A DNA stretch of 64,000 bases, taken from Komagataeibacter swingsii. GTDB taxonomy: Bacteria > Pseudomonadota > Alphaproteobacteria > Acetobacterales > Acetobacteraceae. Within the stretch, counting starts at the first letter, position 1. Each line of letters starts with the position of its first letter. Of the stretch, positions 47,816 through 58,222 are shown in pieces. A program made the translations under genes and the position numbers. The stretch lies in assembly GCF_003207895.1 (NCBI RefSeq), contig NZ_NKUB01000003.1, forward strand, positions 124,001 to 188,000, in the 5' to 3' direction. Below the pieces are notes generated by a model. The model saw nothing but the letters and a program-made list of their open reading frames with translations, did no database searches and was not told the origin of the DNA.

Positions 47816-48352
47816 CATTTGTGGAAACCTTCTGGCAGTTGTCCTCCATTTTGAATGGTGGCCTGTTCTCCCGCCTCATGCGCCTTGTGCCCGGATGCAT
47901 GCCGCTGGCCATGCATGGTCGGCTGCCCCGGTCCATTCGCCTGCTGCCTGGTATCTGGCATTATAAAATGTGGAAATTGGCGTTGGCGCCATAAAGATAT
48001 TTACGTTACGAATTTATAGTAACGTAGCAATTTGTGCTTTCATTCCTGTAAAATTTACTCGCTTGGCCTCGGCCACAGGCTGATGTCGAAACGGCGTATA
48101 TTACAGAAAAAGAATGTTAACAGAAATCATGTTGTAATTTTGCCATATCCCGGACTGTTCAGCATCCAGCATGTTTGAGCGTTTGACAGATCATTGTTCT
48201 GAAAAATAGGATCGATAACGAAATTATGGTTCACAAGAAACAATATGAAATAACAACCAGGCAGCAACGGCCTTGTTCGTATGCATGCACTTCCTATAGG
48301 TATTTCTTCGCGCTGGGGCCAATATCTGTTCCGCATTCGACGTGAGAAAAAA
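47816..48352. other. Upstream region of the TonB receptor gene, no gene seen
   Basis: About 540 bases, AT-rich in its right half. It holds an 8-base inverted repeat TACGTTAC / GTAACGTA at 48002-48009 and 48019-48026 with a 9-base spacer, a possible regulator site, and several A/T runs nearer the gene that could be promoter elements. No convincing frame on either strand. Confidence 0.5.
48002..48026. promoter_or_regulatory. Possible operator palindrome upstream of the TonB receptor
   Basis: Perfect inverted repeat TACGTTAC - 9 bases - GTAACGTA in an AT-rich context, 327 bases before the receptor start. No known factor is recognised. Confidence 0.35.
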
Positions 48353-50806
48353 ATGACAAGATCCCGATTTTTTTGCTCCCTCCTCGTTACGACGGCTTTT
48401 ATTTCTGCGTTTTCGGAAACAGGCCGGGCAGCACCTGCCAGTAGCGGAAAAACTGTTCACCCCACCGCGAAACCCGTCCGTACGGCTGCCGCAACCCCGT
48501 CTGCCCCCCCGGCGCCAAAGGTTGAAACGCTGAACGCCGTCGGCATCCGCAGGCGTTCGCATGGCACCCAGATCAGCATGGGGCAACAGGTGCTGCGCAC
48601 CATGGTGCCCGGCACCAACCCGCTGAAGGCGCTGGCCCAGACCCCGGGCGTCGTATTCCAGTCGGACGACCCGCAGGGCGTGGATACCTATTCCGTCAAC
48701 CTGTACATGCATGGTTTTGCCCAGAACGAAATCGGCATGACCATGGATGGCATCCCGCTGGGTGAGCCGGTCTATCGCGCCTATAACGGCCTTAACCCCG
48801 TACAGGCCATTTCGTCCGAAAACGTCGAGCGGCTGGATGTCACCCAAAGCGCCGGCGCGGAAGGGGCCGCCAGCACCAACAACCTTGGTGGTTCCATCAA
48901 TTATGTCAGCAGCGACCCGAAAGACCGCATGGGTGGCCAGGCGGCCCAGACTTTCGGCAGCAACAAGATGTACCACACGTTCTTCCGCTTCGACAGCGGC
49001 GCGCTGAACAGGACGGGCACCAAGTTCTACGCATCCTACATGCGTAACGAGACCGGAAAATGGAAAGGCGGCAGCGACCAGTTCATGCAGCAGGTCAATG
49101 CCAAGATCGTGCAGCCCATCGGGCAGGACAGCAAGATCACCGCGTTCTTTGACTGGGATAACCTGCAGCAGACCAACTACCAGGATTATTCGCCTTACTG
49201 GATGCAGCATAACGGCACCGGCCTTGATAACTTCATCGGCACGCCGAATGGTTACCAGAACGCCTATAACTATGCCGTAGGCCATGGCCTGCCATCGAAT
49301 GTCTATGATGCGCGTGATTCGTCCTATTACGACAGCACCTCCATGTCATATGACTATTTTGGCGGCCTGACGGCGGACCTGGCGCTGACGAACCATGTCC
49401 GCTGGAAAACGACCATCTACGGACATGAGGAACTGACCCGCGGCACCTATACCAACCCCTATGGGTGCGGTTCGAACTATTATATCGCCGATCCCACCGG
49501 TACAAGCGCCGATGCGGCGTACTGTTCCAACAACCGGGTCGGCCTGAACGGCAACCCGATGTTTGAACAGACCAAGCGGCCCACGGACCACCGTTACGGC
49601 ATCCTGTCATCCGTGACCTATAATGTCGCCCATCACCAGATCACGGGCGGGGTCTGGTATGAAAACAACAAATACGTCTCAGACGAATATGGTTATGCCG
49701 TCCCCTTCCCGAAGGAAGGGCAGATGTGGGACCAGTATGGCAACCTGCCATCGGGCGGCCGCGAGCTGTGGGGCCAGACGTATAACACCAATACATTCAC
49801 TGCCTTTGTCGCGGATACCTACCATCCGGTCCACAACCTGGCGCTGCATTTCGGATTCAAGTCGATGCTGAATACGACCCGCGTCGGCCAGGATGGCAAT
49901 TACGAACCGTTTACGGGCGTCAGCGCCATTACCGGGGGCGAAAGCCTGACAACGGCAGAAGCCTTCATGCCGCATATCAGCGCGGACTGGACCTTCCTGC
50001 ACAATCATGAACTGTTCTTTGATATTTCAAAGAACGCCCATGCCTATTCCCAGTCGGGCTATAACCTGACGGCATCGCCCATGGCCGTGTCACAGGCCGC
50101 GTTTAATGACGCCAAGAGTTCGCTCCGGCCGGAAACGGCCTGGACCTATGCCGTCGGCTACCGTTACCACGACCGTCTGGTGCAGGGTTCGATCTATGCC
50201 TACCGCACCAATTTCAGCAACCGCATGCAGCAGATCGTGACCGGCGGCACGGTGTCCAGCCTGCTGTCCGAAGTGCGTAACGTTGGCGGCGTTACCATGA
50301 ACGGCGTTGATGCCGGTGTGACCCTGACCCCGGTTCGCGGTCTGGCGATTACGAACAGCATCAGCTACAATCATTCCACGTATGATAGCGACATGACGGC
50401 TTCCGGCGTCACATACGGAACGCACGGCAAGCAGGTGGTTGATTATCCCCGCCTTATGTACAAGGCGCGGGCGGCCTATAACTGGCGCAATGCCGAGTTC
50501 TATGTCGATGCCCAGTATATGGGCCAGCGCAGCTATTCCTATACGGGCGATTACCAGCTACCCAGCTACTGGCTGACCAATGTTGGCGCGCGCTATGTGC
50601 TGGGTGAGATGGGTCATTACAACAAGCACCTGTCTTTCATGCATAACGTGACCTTCGCCTTCAACATCTACAACATTACCGATACGAAATACGCATCGAC
50701 TGTTGGCCAGAATGGCTTCCTGATGAGCGATCCGAAGGGCCAGAACCAGTCCATCCTGCTTGGCGCGCCGCGTCAGTTCTTCGGCAGTGTGAAGGCTGAT
50801 TTCTAA
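48353..50806 (+). CDS. TonB-dependent receptor
   Basis: 817-residue outer-membrane receptor. A signal peptide (MTRSRFFCSLLVTTAFISAF, cut near GRAAPAS) leads into a Pro/Ala linker and a TonB-box-like ETLNAVGIRR. The plug domain follows (ALAQTPGVVFQSDDPQG, GMTMDGIPLGEPVY, NNLGGSINY), and a 22-strand barrel ends in aromatic QFFGSVKADF as outer-membrane proteins do. Ligand unknown (siderophore or another large nutrient). An upstream Met at 48281 is not followed by a signal peptide. It lies alone between two terminator-like regions. Confidence 0.92.
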   Translation: MTRSRFFCSLLVTTAFISAFSETGRAAPASSGKTVHPTAKPVRTAAATPSAPPAPKVETLNAVGIRRRSHGTQISMGQQVLRTMVPGTNPLKALAQTPGVVFQSDDPQGVDTYSVNLYMHGFAQNEIGMTMDGIPLGEPVYRAYNGLNPVQAISSENVERLDVTQSAGAEGAASTNNLGGSINYVSSDPKDRMGGQAAQTFGSNKMYHTFFRFDSGALNRTGTKFYASYMRNETGKWKGGSDQFMQQVNAKIVQPIGQDSKITAFFDWDNLQQTNYQDYSPYWMQHNGTGLDNFIGTPNGYQNAYNYAVGHGLPSNVYDARDSSYYDSTSMSYDYFGGLTADLALTNHVRWKTTIYGHEELTRGTYTNPYGCGSNYYIADPTGTSADAAYCSNNRVGLNGNPMFEQTKRPTDHRYGILSSVTYNVAHHQITGGVWYENNKYVSDEYGYAVPFPKEGQMWDQYGNLPSGGRELWGQTYNTNTFTAFVADTYHPVHNLALHFGFKSMLNTTRVGQDGNYEPFTGVSAITGGESLTTAEAFMPHISADWTFLHNHELFFDISKNAHAYSQSGYNLTASPMAVSQAAFNDAKSSLRPETAWTYAVGYRYHDRLVQGSIYAYRTNFSNRMQQIVTGGTVSSLLSEVRNVGGVTMNGVDAGVTLTPVRGLAITNSISYNHSTYDSDMTASGVTYGTHGKQVVDYPRLMYKARAAYNWRNAEFYVDAQYMGQRSYSYTGDYQLPSYWLTNVGARYVLGEMGHYNKHLSFMHNVTFAFNIYNITDTKYASTVGQNGFLMSDPKGQNQSILLGAPRQFFGSVKADF

Positions 50807-51781
50807 CCGGCAAGGACGCGCCCGACGCGAAAATGGATAACGCATTTCCCGGCATTGCATTCCTGTATATGCCGGGAAACGGGTTTCCGGGGCGCCTTTC
50901 GCCGTAAGCCCCGGTCCCATCCATGGGGTGCCGGTCGCATGGCTTTGAAATCCCCGGCCGCACTGTCCGCCAAAGTCATGCCGCATGCGGGACAGGCTGC
51001 CCGGACAGGGCCGCGGCACGGCAGGACACATGGCCGGAAAGATGTGACCTTCGGCCAGCAGTCTTGAAGGCGCCGGGTGGGCATCCCTGCCTGCCGGTCA
51101 TGGCGTAAGGCCGCATGTCCATGTGGCCTTGATGCGGCTGATCAGCCAGATGGCGTCCCTCCCTTTTCCTACCTTCAGGCAGGGTGTGTCAGCCAGACCG
51201 TTTGCGGTACGGCCGTCATGCCCGCCCGGTCTTTCATGATCCGGGCAAAGGCCCGTCTTTCCGGCTTTTCCGGTGCTTGCAAGACGCCTTGCCTGGAGCA
51301 GTTCCACTGAACTCTGGCTCAGTGAAATTGCTCTAACTCATTGTTTACCGGGCATCTTCACCAGTTCGAATGTGTCCATTCAAACTGGATCTGCTCTGGC
51401 GGTGACATGCCAGGGCGGGCCATGGCGGCTGGCGAAGGTCACGCCGTTCGGCATATGATGGGCTGCGTCACCAGGGTGGCGTCACGCCACAAAAAACGGG
51501 CCGGAGCCAATGCCGCCCCCACAGCCGGTCCCGGCACGGAATTCACTCCATATAATCGATATCGTAATATAGGATCGTGTTTTTCCGTGCTGGCGATCGG
51601 CGGGCTGAATTCCTTGGTCATGATCTGTATTGCGGCCTATGTTCCGGCGATGATTGTCCGTAACTGTCCGGCCCTGGCCTTCCCACGCTATTTTTAATGG
51701 CCTGATATTCAATAGCAGCCCTTAAACGCCTATACGTGTGGGGAATGTGATGCGCCATCCGCAGGAAAGGATAGAAACCGT
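50807..51781. other. Intergenic region with a palindromic element, no gene
   Basis: About 975 bases after the TonB receptor. GC-rich short frames exist on both strands, but none resembles a protein family. It contains the palindromic element at 51295-51399. The last 100 bases would hold the promoter of the following GntR gene. Confidence 0.5.
51295..51399. repeat. RIME-like double-hairpin palindromic element
   Basis: Two hairpins in tandem: GGAGCAGTTCCACTGA with TCAGTGAAATTGCTC (51295-51333), and ACCAGTTCGAATG with CATTCAAACTGGA (51360-51389), then TGCTCTGG. The layout and the GAGCAxTT / AATTGCTC edges resemble palindromic mosaic elements of the RIME type seen in alphaproteobacteria. Unrelated to the A-F repeat family. 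Confidence 0.55.
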
Positions 51782-52474
51782 ATGTTGCCATCTTCCATTT
51801 TCGATGCAGGCAGCGGGCAGAAACGGGGAGCCGCCTCGGTCATGGTCAGTGCGGCGTTACGGACCTCCATCCTGTCGGGCATATTGCCCGCGGGCCAGCC
51901 TTTGCCGCAGTCGGAACTGGCGACGGGGTTCGGCACCAGCATCATTCCCGTGCGTGAGGCGCTGAAGCAACTGGAGGCCGAGGGGCTGGTCACCTTCATG
52001 CCCAACCGGGGGGCCATGGTCACAGGCATGTCGGAACAGGATATTATTGAATATTCCGAAATCCGTGCCGCGCTGGAAGAAATGGCGGCCCGCCATGCGG
52101 TCAGCCGGATGTCGCGCGTTGACCTTGCGCGGGTGGAAGATGCCTATGACGCCTTTGTGCAGGGTGCGGCCCAGGCAACGGGCCGGCATCATTCAGGCGA
52201 CCTGAACCGGGCTTTTCACAACGCGATCTATGCCGCTGCCCAACGCCCGCGCCTGCTGGAAATGATCGATGACCTGCACATACGGCTTAACCGCTATATT
52301 CGCAGCCATCTGGAAATCGAAGGCCGCAAGGAAGTCACGGATATCGAACACGAAGCCATCATGCAGGCCTGCCGCCGCCGCGATGCGGAAGAAGTCGCCC
52401 GCCTGACAAAACGCCATATCCTGGAAGCTGCCGATATTTCCCTGCAGGTCATTCGCGGGCGCGTGCCGGACTGA
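51782..52474 (+). CDS. GntR family (FCD) transcriptional regulator near putA
   Basis: 230-residue regulator. Its winged helix includes VMVSAALRTSILSGILPAGQ, LPQSELATGFGTSIIPVREA, and LKQLEAEGLVTFMPNRGAMV. The FCD domain follows (YSEIRAALEEMAARHAV, FHNAIYAAAQRPRLLEMIDD). It is convergent with putA, 188 bases apart, so it may control putA; the ligand is not known. Confidence 0.85.
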   Translation: MLPSSIFDAGSGQKRGAASVMVSAALRTSILSGILPAGQPLPQSELATGFGTSIIPVREALKQLEAEGLVTFMPNRGAMVTGMSEQDIIEYSEIRAALEEMAARHAVSRMSRVDLARVEDAYDAFVQGAAQATGRHHSGDLNRAFHNAIYAAAQRPRLLEMIDDLHIRLNRYIRSHLEIEGRKEVTDIEHEAIMQACRRRDAEEVARLTKRHILEAADISLQVIRGRVPD

Positions 52475-52662
52475 CGCAGGCTCCCTTGGGGGGCACATAT
52501 CGCAAGGGCGCTAATGACGGGACATGACGGCCTGCGCCACGGTTCGCCCTGCAAGGCAGGCAGAAGCAGGGCGGACACGACGCCACCAGTGAACAGGCCA
52601 GCGAGAGGAAGCACGGGACCGGCCCAACGTCACGGATGGGCCGAACAGGGACAGGCGGCGGC

Positions 52663-55600
52663 TCAGCCCAGCGTCATCAGGCTGGCGTTGCCACCGGCGG
52701 CCGTGGTGTTGATGCTGATGGACTGTTCCTCCACCACGCATTCGGCATGGGGCAGGCCGCCGCCCGTCAGCCATGCGGAAACGATCGGCCGGTTTGCGTC
52801 ACACAGCGCCTGACAGGCGGCGGCAAAGGCCGCGTCATCCGTTTCACTCAGGATAACGGCGCAGGATTCCGCCGTGGCGCTGTCCACTGGCCTGACCCTG
52901 GCCCGCACGGCATCAGGCAGGGCGGCATACCATGCGGCCGGCATGGCATGGCCCGGCACAAGGGCGGTATTCCCCCCCGACAGCGCAAGGGATATCTGGT
53001 CATACAGCGCCGCCCTGCCGGTCGCCAGACACAGGACATTGCCGCGGCCTGTCAGTTTATAAAGGTTTTCCTCCCCTACCGGGCCGGGCAGGGTCAGCGT
53101 CCCCCCGGTCAGCGGCCTGTCACGCAGGGTTATGGCTTTATTGGCCGCAGCCGTTTCCCCCTGCCCCCGCAACCAGTCTGTCCATACGGACATGGCCACA
53201 GGTGCCTGTCCCTGTACCAGTCGGGGCAGGACCGGCGCCTGCGCCAGCAGCCTGCGCAGGATAAGCGGCCCGCCCGCTTTCGGGCCGGTCCCCGACAGGC
53301 CACGCCCGCCAAAGGGCTGGACGCCCACTACCGCCCCGATCGTATTGCGGTTTACATACAGATTGCCCGCGTCCACCCGGGACAGCACGTGTCTCACCGT
53401 GGATTCAATGCGCGTGTGCAGCCCAAATGTCAGGCCATAGCCGGTGGCATTGATATCGGCCAGTACCTGGTCAAGGTTGCGGCGGGAATACCGCAATACA
53501 TGCAGGACCGGGCCAAATACTTCCTTTTCCATCTCCTGCACGTTCAGGATTTCGATCAGGGTGGGGGAAACAAAGCTGCCGGCGGCACAGGATTCCGGCA
53601 TGGGCGGGGCAAAGACGGGCGCCTTTTTCTGGCGAAACGCCTCGATATACCGGGTAATGTCCTGAGCTGCCCGTGCCGTAATGACCGGGCCGACATCGGT
53701 GGACAGCAGGGCCGGATTGCCCATGGCCAGTTCCCGCATGGCGCCGCGCAGCATGGTCAGGACATGATCCGCGCACTCTTCCTGCACACATAGCAGCCGC
53801 AGGGCGGAGCAGCGCTGCCCGGCGCTGTCAAAAGCCGATGCCACGACATCCGCCACCACCTGTTCCGCCAGTGCCGATGAATCAACGATCATGGCGTTCT
53901 GGCCCCCCGTTTCCGCAATCAGCGGTACAGGCTGGCCGGTATGCGTGCGCCGTGCCACAAGCTGGCGGTTGATGGCCTGCGCCACGGCGGTGGACCCGGT
54001 GAACATAACGCCCGCGATCCGGTCATCGCCCACCAGCAGCGCGCCGATATCCCCCTCGCCGGTCAGCAGTTGCACGACATCCGCGGGCACCCCGGCTTCA
54101 TGCAGGACCCCCACGGCCATGGCCGCGACCAGCGGGGTTTCTTCCGCCGGTTTGGCCACAACCACGTTGCCCGCCGCAAGGGCCGCCGCAATCTGGCCCA
54201 GGAAAATGGCCAGCGGGAAGTTCCATGGGCTGATACACGCCACCGTGCCAAGCGGGACATGGGTGGCGTTATCAAAATCCCGGCGGATGGTGGCGGCGTA
54301 ATAGCGCAGGAAGTCCACGGCCTCGCGCAGTTCGGCAATGCCGTTTGGCAGGGATTTCCCCGCCTCCCGCGATAGCAGGGCCAGCAGTTCATCGCGGCGG
54401 GATTCCAGCAGGTCGGATGCCTTTTCCAGAATGCTGGCACGGGTCGCGGGCGGCGTGCCGGCCCAGCCGGCGCACGCGACCCCGGCCGCGGTCAGGGCCT
54501 GTTTTACGATTTCCGGTGTCGCCACAACGACCGTCCCGACCTGATCGCGATGATCGGCGGGGTTGGTCACGGGCATGGCCGCGCCATCAGGCCGCGCGCC
54601 GGCAACAAGGGGAACGGCTGTCCAGCTTTCCGGGGCCTTTCCCAGCCCGGCGGCCAGTTCGGACAGGACCCGGTCATCGGCCAGGTCCAGCCCCGCGGAA
54701 TTGCGGCGTTCCGTGCCGAACAGGTCGCAGGGCCTGCGTATTTCCGGGTGGGGCGCGCCATAGGGAACAAAACCGCGTGCGACGGCCAACGGGTCTTCCA
54801 CCAGCTTCGCAACCGGAATGGCGTCATCGCCGATCTGGTTTACGAAGGACGAGTTCGCACCATTTTCCAGCAAGCGCCGCACCAGATAGGCCAGCAGGGT
54901 TTCATGCGTGCCAACCGGGGCATAGATACGGGTCGGGCGGCCAAGTTTGTCCGGACCGACCACCTGCCTGTACAGTGGTTCCCCCATGCCATGCAGGCAC
55001 TGGAATTCATACGATCCGACTTCAAACGGTTCGCCAGCCAGCGTGTGGATGGTCGCCAGCGTGCGGGCATTATGCGTGGCGAACTGGGGAAAGATCACAT
55101 CGCGCGCCGCCAGCAGCTTGCGTGCGCAGGCGATATAGCTGATATCGGTGTGGCATTTGCGCGTAAAGACGGGAAAGTCGGGCAGCCCGTCAACCTGCGC
55201 TTTCTTGATCTCGCTATCCCAATACGCCCCTTTGACAAGGCGGACCATCAGGCGGCGGTTGCTGCGGCGCGCCAGGTCGATGATGTAATCCAGCACGTAG
55301 GGACAACGCCTGCCATAGGCCTGCACGACAAAGCCGATGCCGTTCCAGCCTTCCAGCCCCGGCGTGTGGCATAAGGCTTCCAGCAGGTCGAGCGACAGGT
55401 CGAGCCGTTCGCTTTCCTCCGCATCGATATTGATGCCGATATCGTAGCTGCGCGCCAGCAGGGTCAGTTCCCGCACCACGGGCAGCAGTTCGGCCATGAC
55501 CCGTTTGCGCTGGGCGCGGGCATAACGGGGGTGCAGGGCCGACAGCTTGATGGAAATGCCCGGGCGTTCATAGACGTTGGCGCCACGGGCGCTGCGCCCG

Positions 55601-56361
55601 ATGGCATGGATGGCGTGAAGGTAGTCCTGCCGGTAGCGGCGGGCGTCATGCGCGGTAAAGGCAGCCTCGCCCAACATGTCGTAGGAATAGGAAAAGCCGG
55701 CTTCTTCCAGCCTTACGCTGTTTTCGCGCGCCAGTTCGATCGTCTCGCCCAGCACGAACTGCTCCCCCATAAGCCGCATGGCGGCATCGACCGCCGAGCG
55801 GATGACAGGCTTCGTACTGCGCGAGACAAATCCCAGCAGGGCGGATTTCAGGGTCCCTTCGCCATGCCGGGCAACGATCACCCCCGTAAGCGCCAGCCCC
55901 CACGCGGCGGCATTGGCAAAAAGCGGCCGGTCGCGCGATACATGCGCCAGCCAGTCGCCATCGCCGATCCTGTCCTGGATCAGCGCATCGCGCGTGGGCA
56001 TGTCGGGAATGCGCAGCAGCGCCTCGGCCAGGCACATAAGCGCCACGCCTTCAGCCGAGGACAGGGCGAATTCCTGCACCAGCGTTTCCACAAGGCCGGG
56101 ATGGCGCTTCGCGCGCAGTCCCGTCGCAAGCCGGGTCGCCAGGGCGTCGGTCCGCGCGTTTTCGGTGGGATCAAGCGTTGCGGCGGGCGTCAGCGCCGCG
56201 ACACACTCGGCTTCCGGTCTGCGGATCGCCGCCATGACGGCCTGGCGCAGGGGGGAGCGGGATGAAAACGCGGGAGCGAACGTGTCATGAAAAGACATGA
56301 GTGCCTGTTCCGGTATGTAAGACGTTGCCCCTCCGGCGCGTGGCGCGGAAGGTTCTGGCAT
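52663..56361 (-). CDS. putA: Bifunctional proline dehydrogenase / L-glutamate gamma-semialdehyde dehydrogenase
   Basis: Oxidises proline to glutamate. At 1232 residues it is a long PutA without the N-terminal ribbon-helix-helix DNA-binding domain of E. coli PutA. The FAD-barrel proline dehydrogenase part runs to about residue 540 (ISIKLSALHPRY, VRLVKGAYWDSEIKKAQ, QCLHGMGEPLYRQV). The NAD aldehyde dehydrogenase part follows (SPWNFPLAIFLGQIAAALAAG, catalytic Cys near residue 851 in DSAGQRCSALR). About 190 extra C-terminal residues are probably the ALDH-superfamily tail of type B PutA. The start has a GGAGGGATC site; an internal Met at 56298 is the alternative. Confidence 0.94.
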   Translation of the reverse strand: MPEPSAPRAGGATSYIPEQALMSFHDTFAPAFSSRSPLRQAVMAAIRRPEAECVAALTPAATLDPTENARTDALATRLATGLRAKRHPGLVETLVQEFALSSAEGVALMCLAEALLRIPDMPTRDALIQDRIGDGDWLAHVSRDRPLFANAAAWGLALTGVIVARHGEGTLKSALLGFVSRSTKPVIRSAVDAAMRLMGEQFVLGETIELARENSVRLEEAGFSYSYDMLGEAAFTAHDARRYRQDYLHAIHAIGRSARGANVYERPGISIKLSALHPRYARAQRKRVMAELLPVVRELTLLARSYDIGINIDAEESERLDLSLDLLEALCHTPGLEGWNGIGFVVQAYGRRCPYVLDYIIDLARRSNRRLMVRLVKGAYWDSEIKKAQVDGLPDFPVFTRKCHTDISYIACARKLLAARDVIFPQFATHNARTLATIHTLAGEPFEVGSYEFQCLHGMGEPLYRQVVGPDKLGRPTRIYAPVGTHETLLAYLVRRLLENGANSSFVNQIGDDAIPVAKLVEDPLAVARGFVPYGAPHPEIRRPCDLFGTERRNSAGLDLADDRVLSELAAGLGKAPESWTAVPLVAGARPDGAAMPVTNPADHRDQVGTVVVATPEIVKQALTAAGVACAGWAGTPPATRASILEKASDLLESRRDELLALLSREAGKSLPNGIAELREAVDFLRYYAATIRRDFDNATHVPLGTVACISPWNFPLAIFLGQIAAALAAGNVVVAKPAEETPLVAAMAVGVLHEAGVPADVVQLLTGEGDIGALLVGDDRIAGVMFTGSTAVAQAINRQLVARRTHTGQPVPLIAETGGQNAMIVDSSALAEQVVADVVASAFDSAGQRCSALRLLCVQEECADHVLTMLRGAMRELAMGNPALLSTDVGPVITARAAQDITRYIEAFRQKKAPVFAPPMPESCAAGSFVSPTLIEILNVQEMEKEVFGPVLHVLRYSRRNLDQVLADINATGYGLTFGLHTRIESTVRHVLSRVDAGNLYVNRNTIGAVVGVQPFGGRGLSGTGPKAGGPLILRRLLAQAPVLPRLVQGQAPVAMSVWTDWLRGQGETAAANKAITLRDRPLTGGTLTLPGPVGEENLYKLTGRGNVLCLATGRAALYDQISLALSGGNTALVPGHAMPAAWYAALPDAVRARVRPVDSATAESCAVILSETDDAAFAAACQALCDANRPIVSAWLTGGGLPHAECVVEEQSISINTTAAGGNASLMTLG

Positions 56362-56514
56362 CAGAATGATCCCTCCATTGCACGATCATATACGATTTGC
56401 AATATAATATATAACGTGGCCACAGCCACCGGGACGCGCCATGAAAACACCGGAAATGCTCGCAGGCGCGGGGGCTGCCGCCGGGGTCAGGACCACATGG
56501 CGCCGCGCGGCGCG

Positions 56515-57855
56515 TCAGTCGGTCGTGCCCGTCACGCGCCATACGACGCCGCCGACATCATCAGCGACCAGCAACGCCCCGGAGCGGTCAAGCGCCAGCC
56601 CCACCGGGCGGCCATGCACATGCGCCTCGTCGGGTGTCAGGAACCCGGTCAGCGCATCAACCGGCGGCCCTGATGGCTGCCCATTGGCAAAAGGCACGTA
56701 AATGACCCGGTAGCCGCTTTTGGGGCGTCGGTTCCACGACCCGTGCTGGGCCACGAACAGGCCATGGCGCCATGCCTCCGGCAGCAGGGCCGCGTCTTGG
56801 GAAAATGCAATGCCAAGCGAGGCCGTGTGGGGACCAAGCGCATAATCAGGCGCGACCGCCTCCGCCACCAGGTCCGGGCGCTGGGGCGCGACACGGGTAT
56901 CGACATGCTGGCCGTAATAACTGTAAGGCCAGCCATAGAATGCCCCCTCCTTCACGGCTGTAATGTAGTCGGGCACGAGATCACTGCCGATTTCGTCCCG
57001 TTCGTTGACGGCGACCCAAAGCGCGCCACTTTCCGGTTCAAGGGCCAGTCCGTTCGGGTTGCGCAGCCCCGTCGCATAGGGCGTGAGCTTTCCTGTCGCC
57101 AGGTCGAGCCTGTCTATCCGCGCGCGCCCTTCCTCGACCTTCATCCCGTTATCGGCGACATTGCTGTTTGACCCCACCGTCACGTACAGGAACTGGCCGT
57201 CCGGGCTGGCGAGCAGGTTTTTCGTCCAGTGATGATTATACCCCGCCGGCAGGTCCGCGACCTTTGTGCCCGGCGTGGCGATCCGCGTGTCACCGTCATG
57301 ATAGGGAAAGCGGAGGATTGCGTCGGCATTGGCGACATACAGGTCATTGCCGACCAGCGCCATCCCGAAGGGCGAATAGAGATGGTCGAGGAAAACCGTG
57401 CGGCTATCCGCCACGCCCCTGCCCGTCGTGTCGCGCAGCAGGATGATCCGGTTCGGGCTGGGCGCGCCCGCGCCCACCTTTCCCATCACGAACCCCGCCA
57501 CGCGGTTCTTGAGCGTCGAGATATCCGTTTTCGGCGAGTTGCTTTCCGCGACAAGGATATCGCCGTTGGGCAGGCGGTAAAGCCATCGTGGATGGTCGAG
57601 GCCAGTCGCGTAAGACGCCACCGCAAGCCCCGTGGCGGGCAAGGGTTTCTGTTCGCCCGACCAGCCGACGGGCGTGGCCACATTAACGGTCGGGAACAGG
57701 GTCCTGTCCGGCTGGGGCAGGTCCGGATGGGGGCCGGTCCCGGCCATGACGGGCAGCGTGGCCACTTCCGGGCGCGCCACGATTTTCCATGTGACGGCAC
57801 CGAGCACCGCAAGGCCGATCACGCCGGCGCTGCCCCAACGTCTCCATGTTTTCAT
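56515..57855 (-). CDS. PQQ-type L-sorbosone dehydrogenase family protein
   Basis: 446-residue periplasm-facing protein anchored by an N-terminal helix ([17 protein letters not shown]). It forms a six-bladed beta-propeller of the soluble glucose/sorbosone dehydrogenase type, with repeated [80 protein letters not shown], and [40 protein letters not shown]. The family includes the acetic acid bacterial L-sorbosone dehydrogenase. Its substrate here is not established. The start is after GGGAGAAC. Confidence 0.85.
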   Translation of the reverse strand: MKTWRRWGSAGVIGLAVLGAVTWKIVARPEVATLPVMAGTGPHPDLPQPDRTLFPTVNVATPVGWSGEQKPLPATGLAVASYATGLDHPRWLYRLPNGDILVAESNSPKTDISTLKNRVAGFVMGKVGAGAPSPNRIILLRDTTGRGVADSRTVFLDHLYSPFGMALVGNDLYVANADAILRFPYHDGDTRIATPGTKVADLPAGYNHHWTKNLLASPDGQFLYVTVGSNSNVADNGMKVEEGRARIDRLDLATGKLTPYATGLRNPNGLALEPESGALWVAVNERDEIGSDLVPDYITAVKEGAFYGWPYSYYGQHVDTRVAPQRPDLVAEAVAPDYALGPHTASLGIAFSQDAALLPEAWRHGLFVAQHGSWNRRPKSGYRVIYVPFANGQPSGPPVDALTGFLTPDEAHVHGRPVGLALDRSGALLVADDVGGVVWRVTGTTD

Positions 57856-58105
57856 GATGTTCTCCCGCTTCCGTGTTGTCGTCAGAATTCTGGCAACCAG
57901 TATGACGCGTCTCCGCCATCGTGCGACACAATAAAGCCCGGAAGCCTTGAAAGATGCGCCCGCCCGCCCGATCGGTGGCGGGCGCGTCCCTGACGGCCGT
58001 AGCACGACAGGCCGGGCGCGGGCCTGTTTCCAGTGACCGACCGGCCGCGCGGGGGCGGGCCATGGGCCATATCGATGGCCTTTGCCCGCAAAGAACGCCC
58101 CGGAC

Positions 58106-58146
58106 ATAAAAAATCCCCGGGCCACGGAACCACCGTGGCCTGGGGA
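58106..58146 (-). terminator. Rho-independent terminator of the prp-acs operon
   Basis: On the minus strand CCCCAGGCCACGG, loop TGGTT, CCGTGGCCCGGGG, then ATTTTTTATG. It is a strong GC-rich stem with a T run, 77 bases past the acs stop, so the sorbosone-dehydrogenase gene downstream has its own promoter. Confidence 0.92.
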
Positions 58147-58222
58147 CGCCTGAAAGGGGGACGCCCGAAAGGGGAATGCCCAAAAGCCGGTCCCCGCCCT
58201 TCTGGCGCAGGCCCGGACCGGA

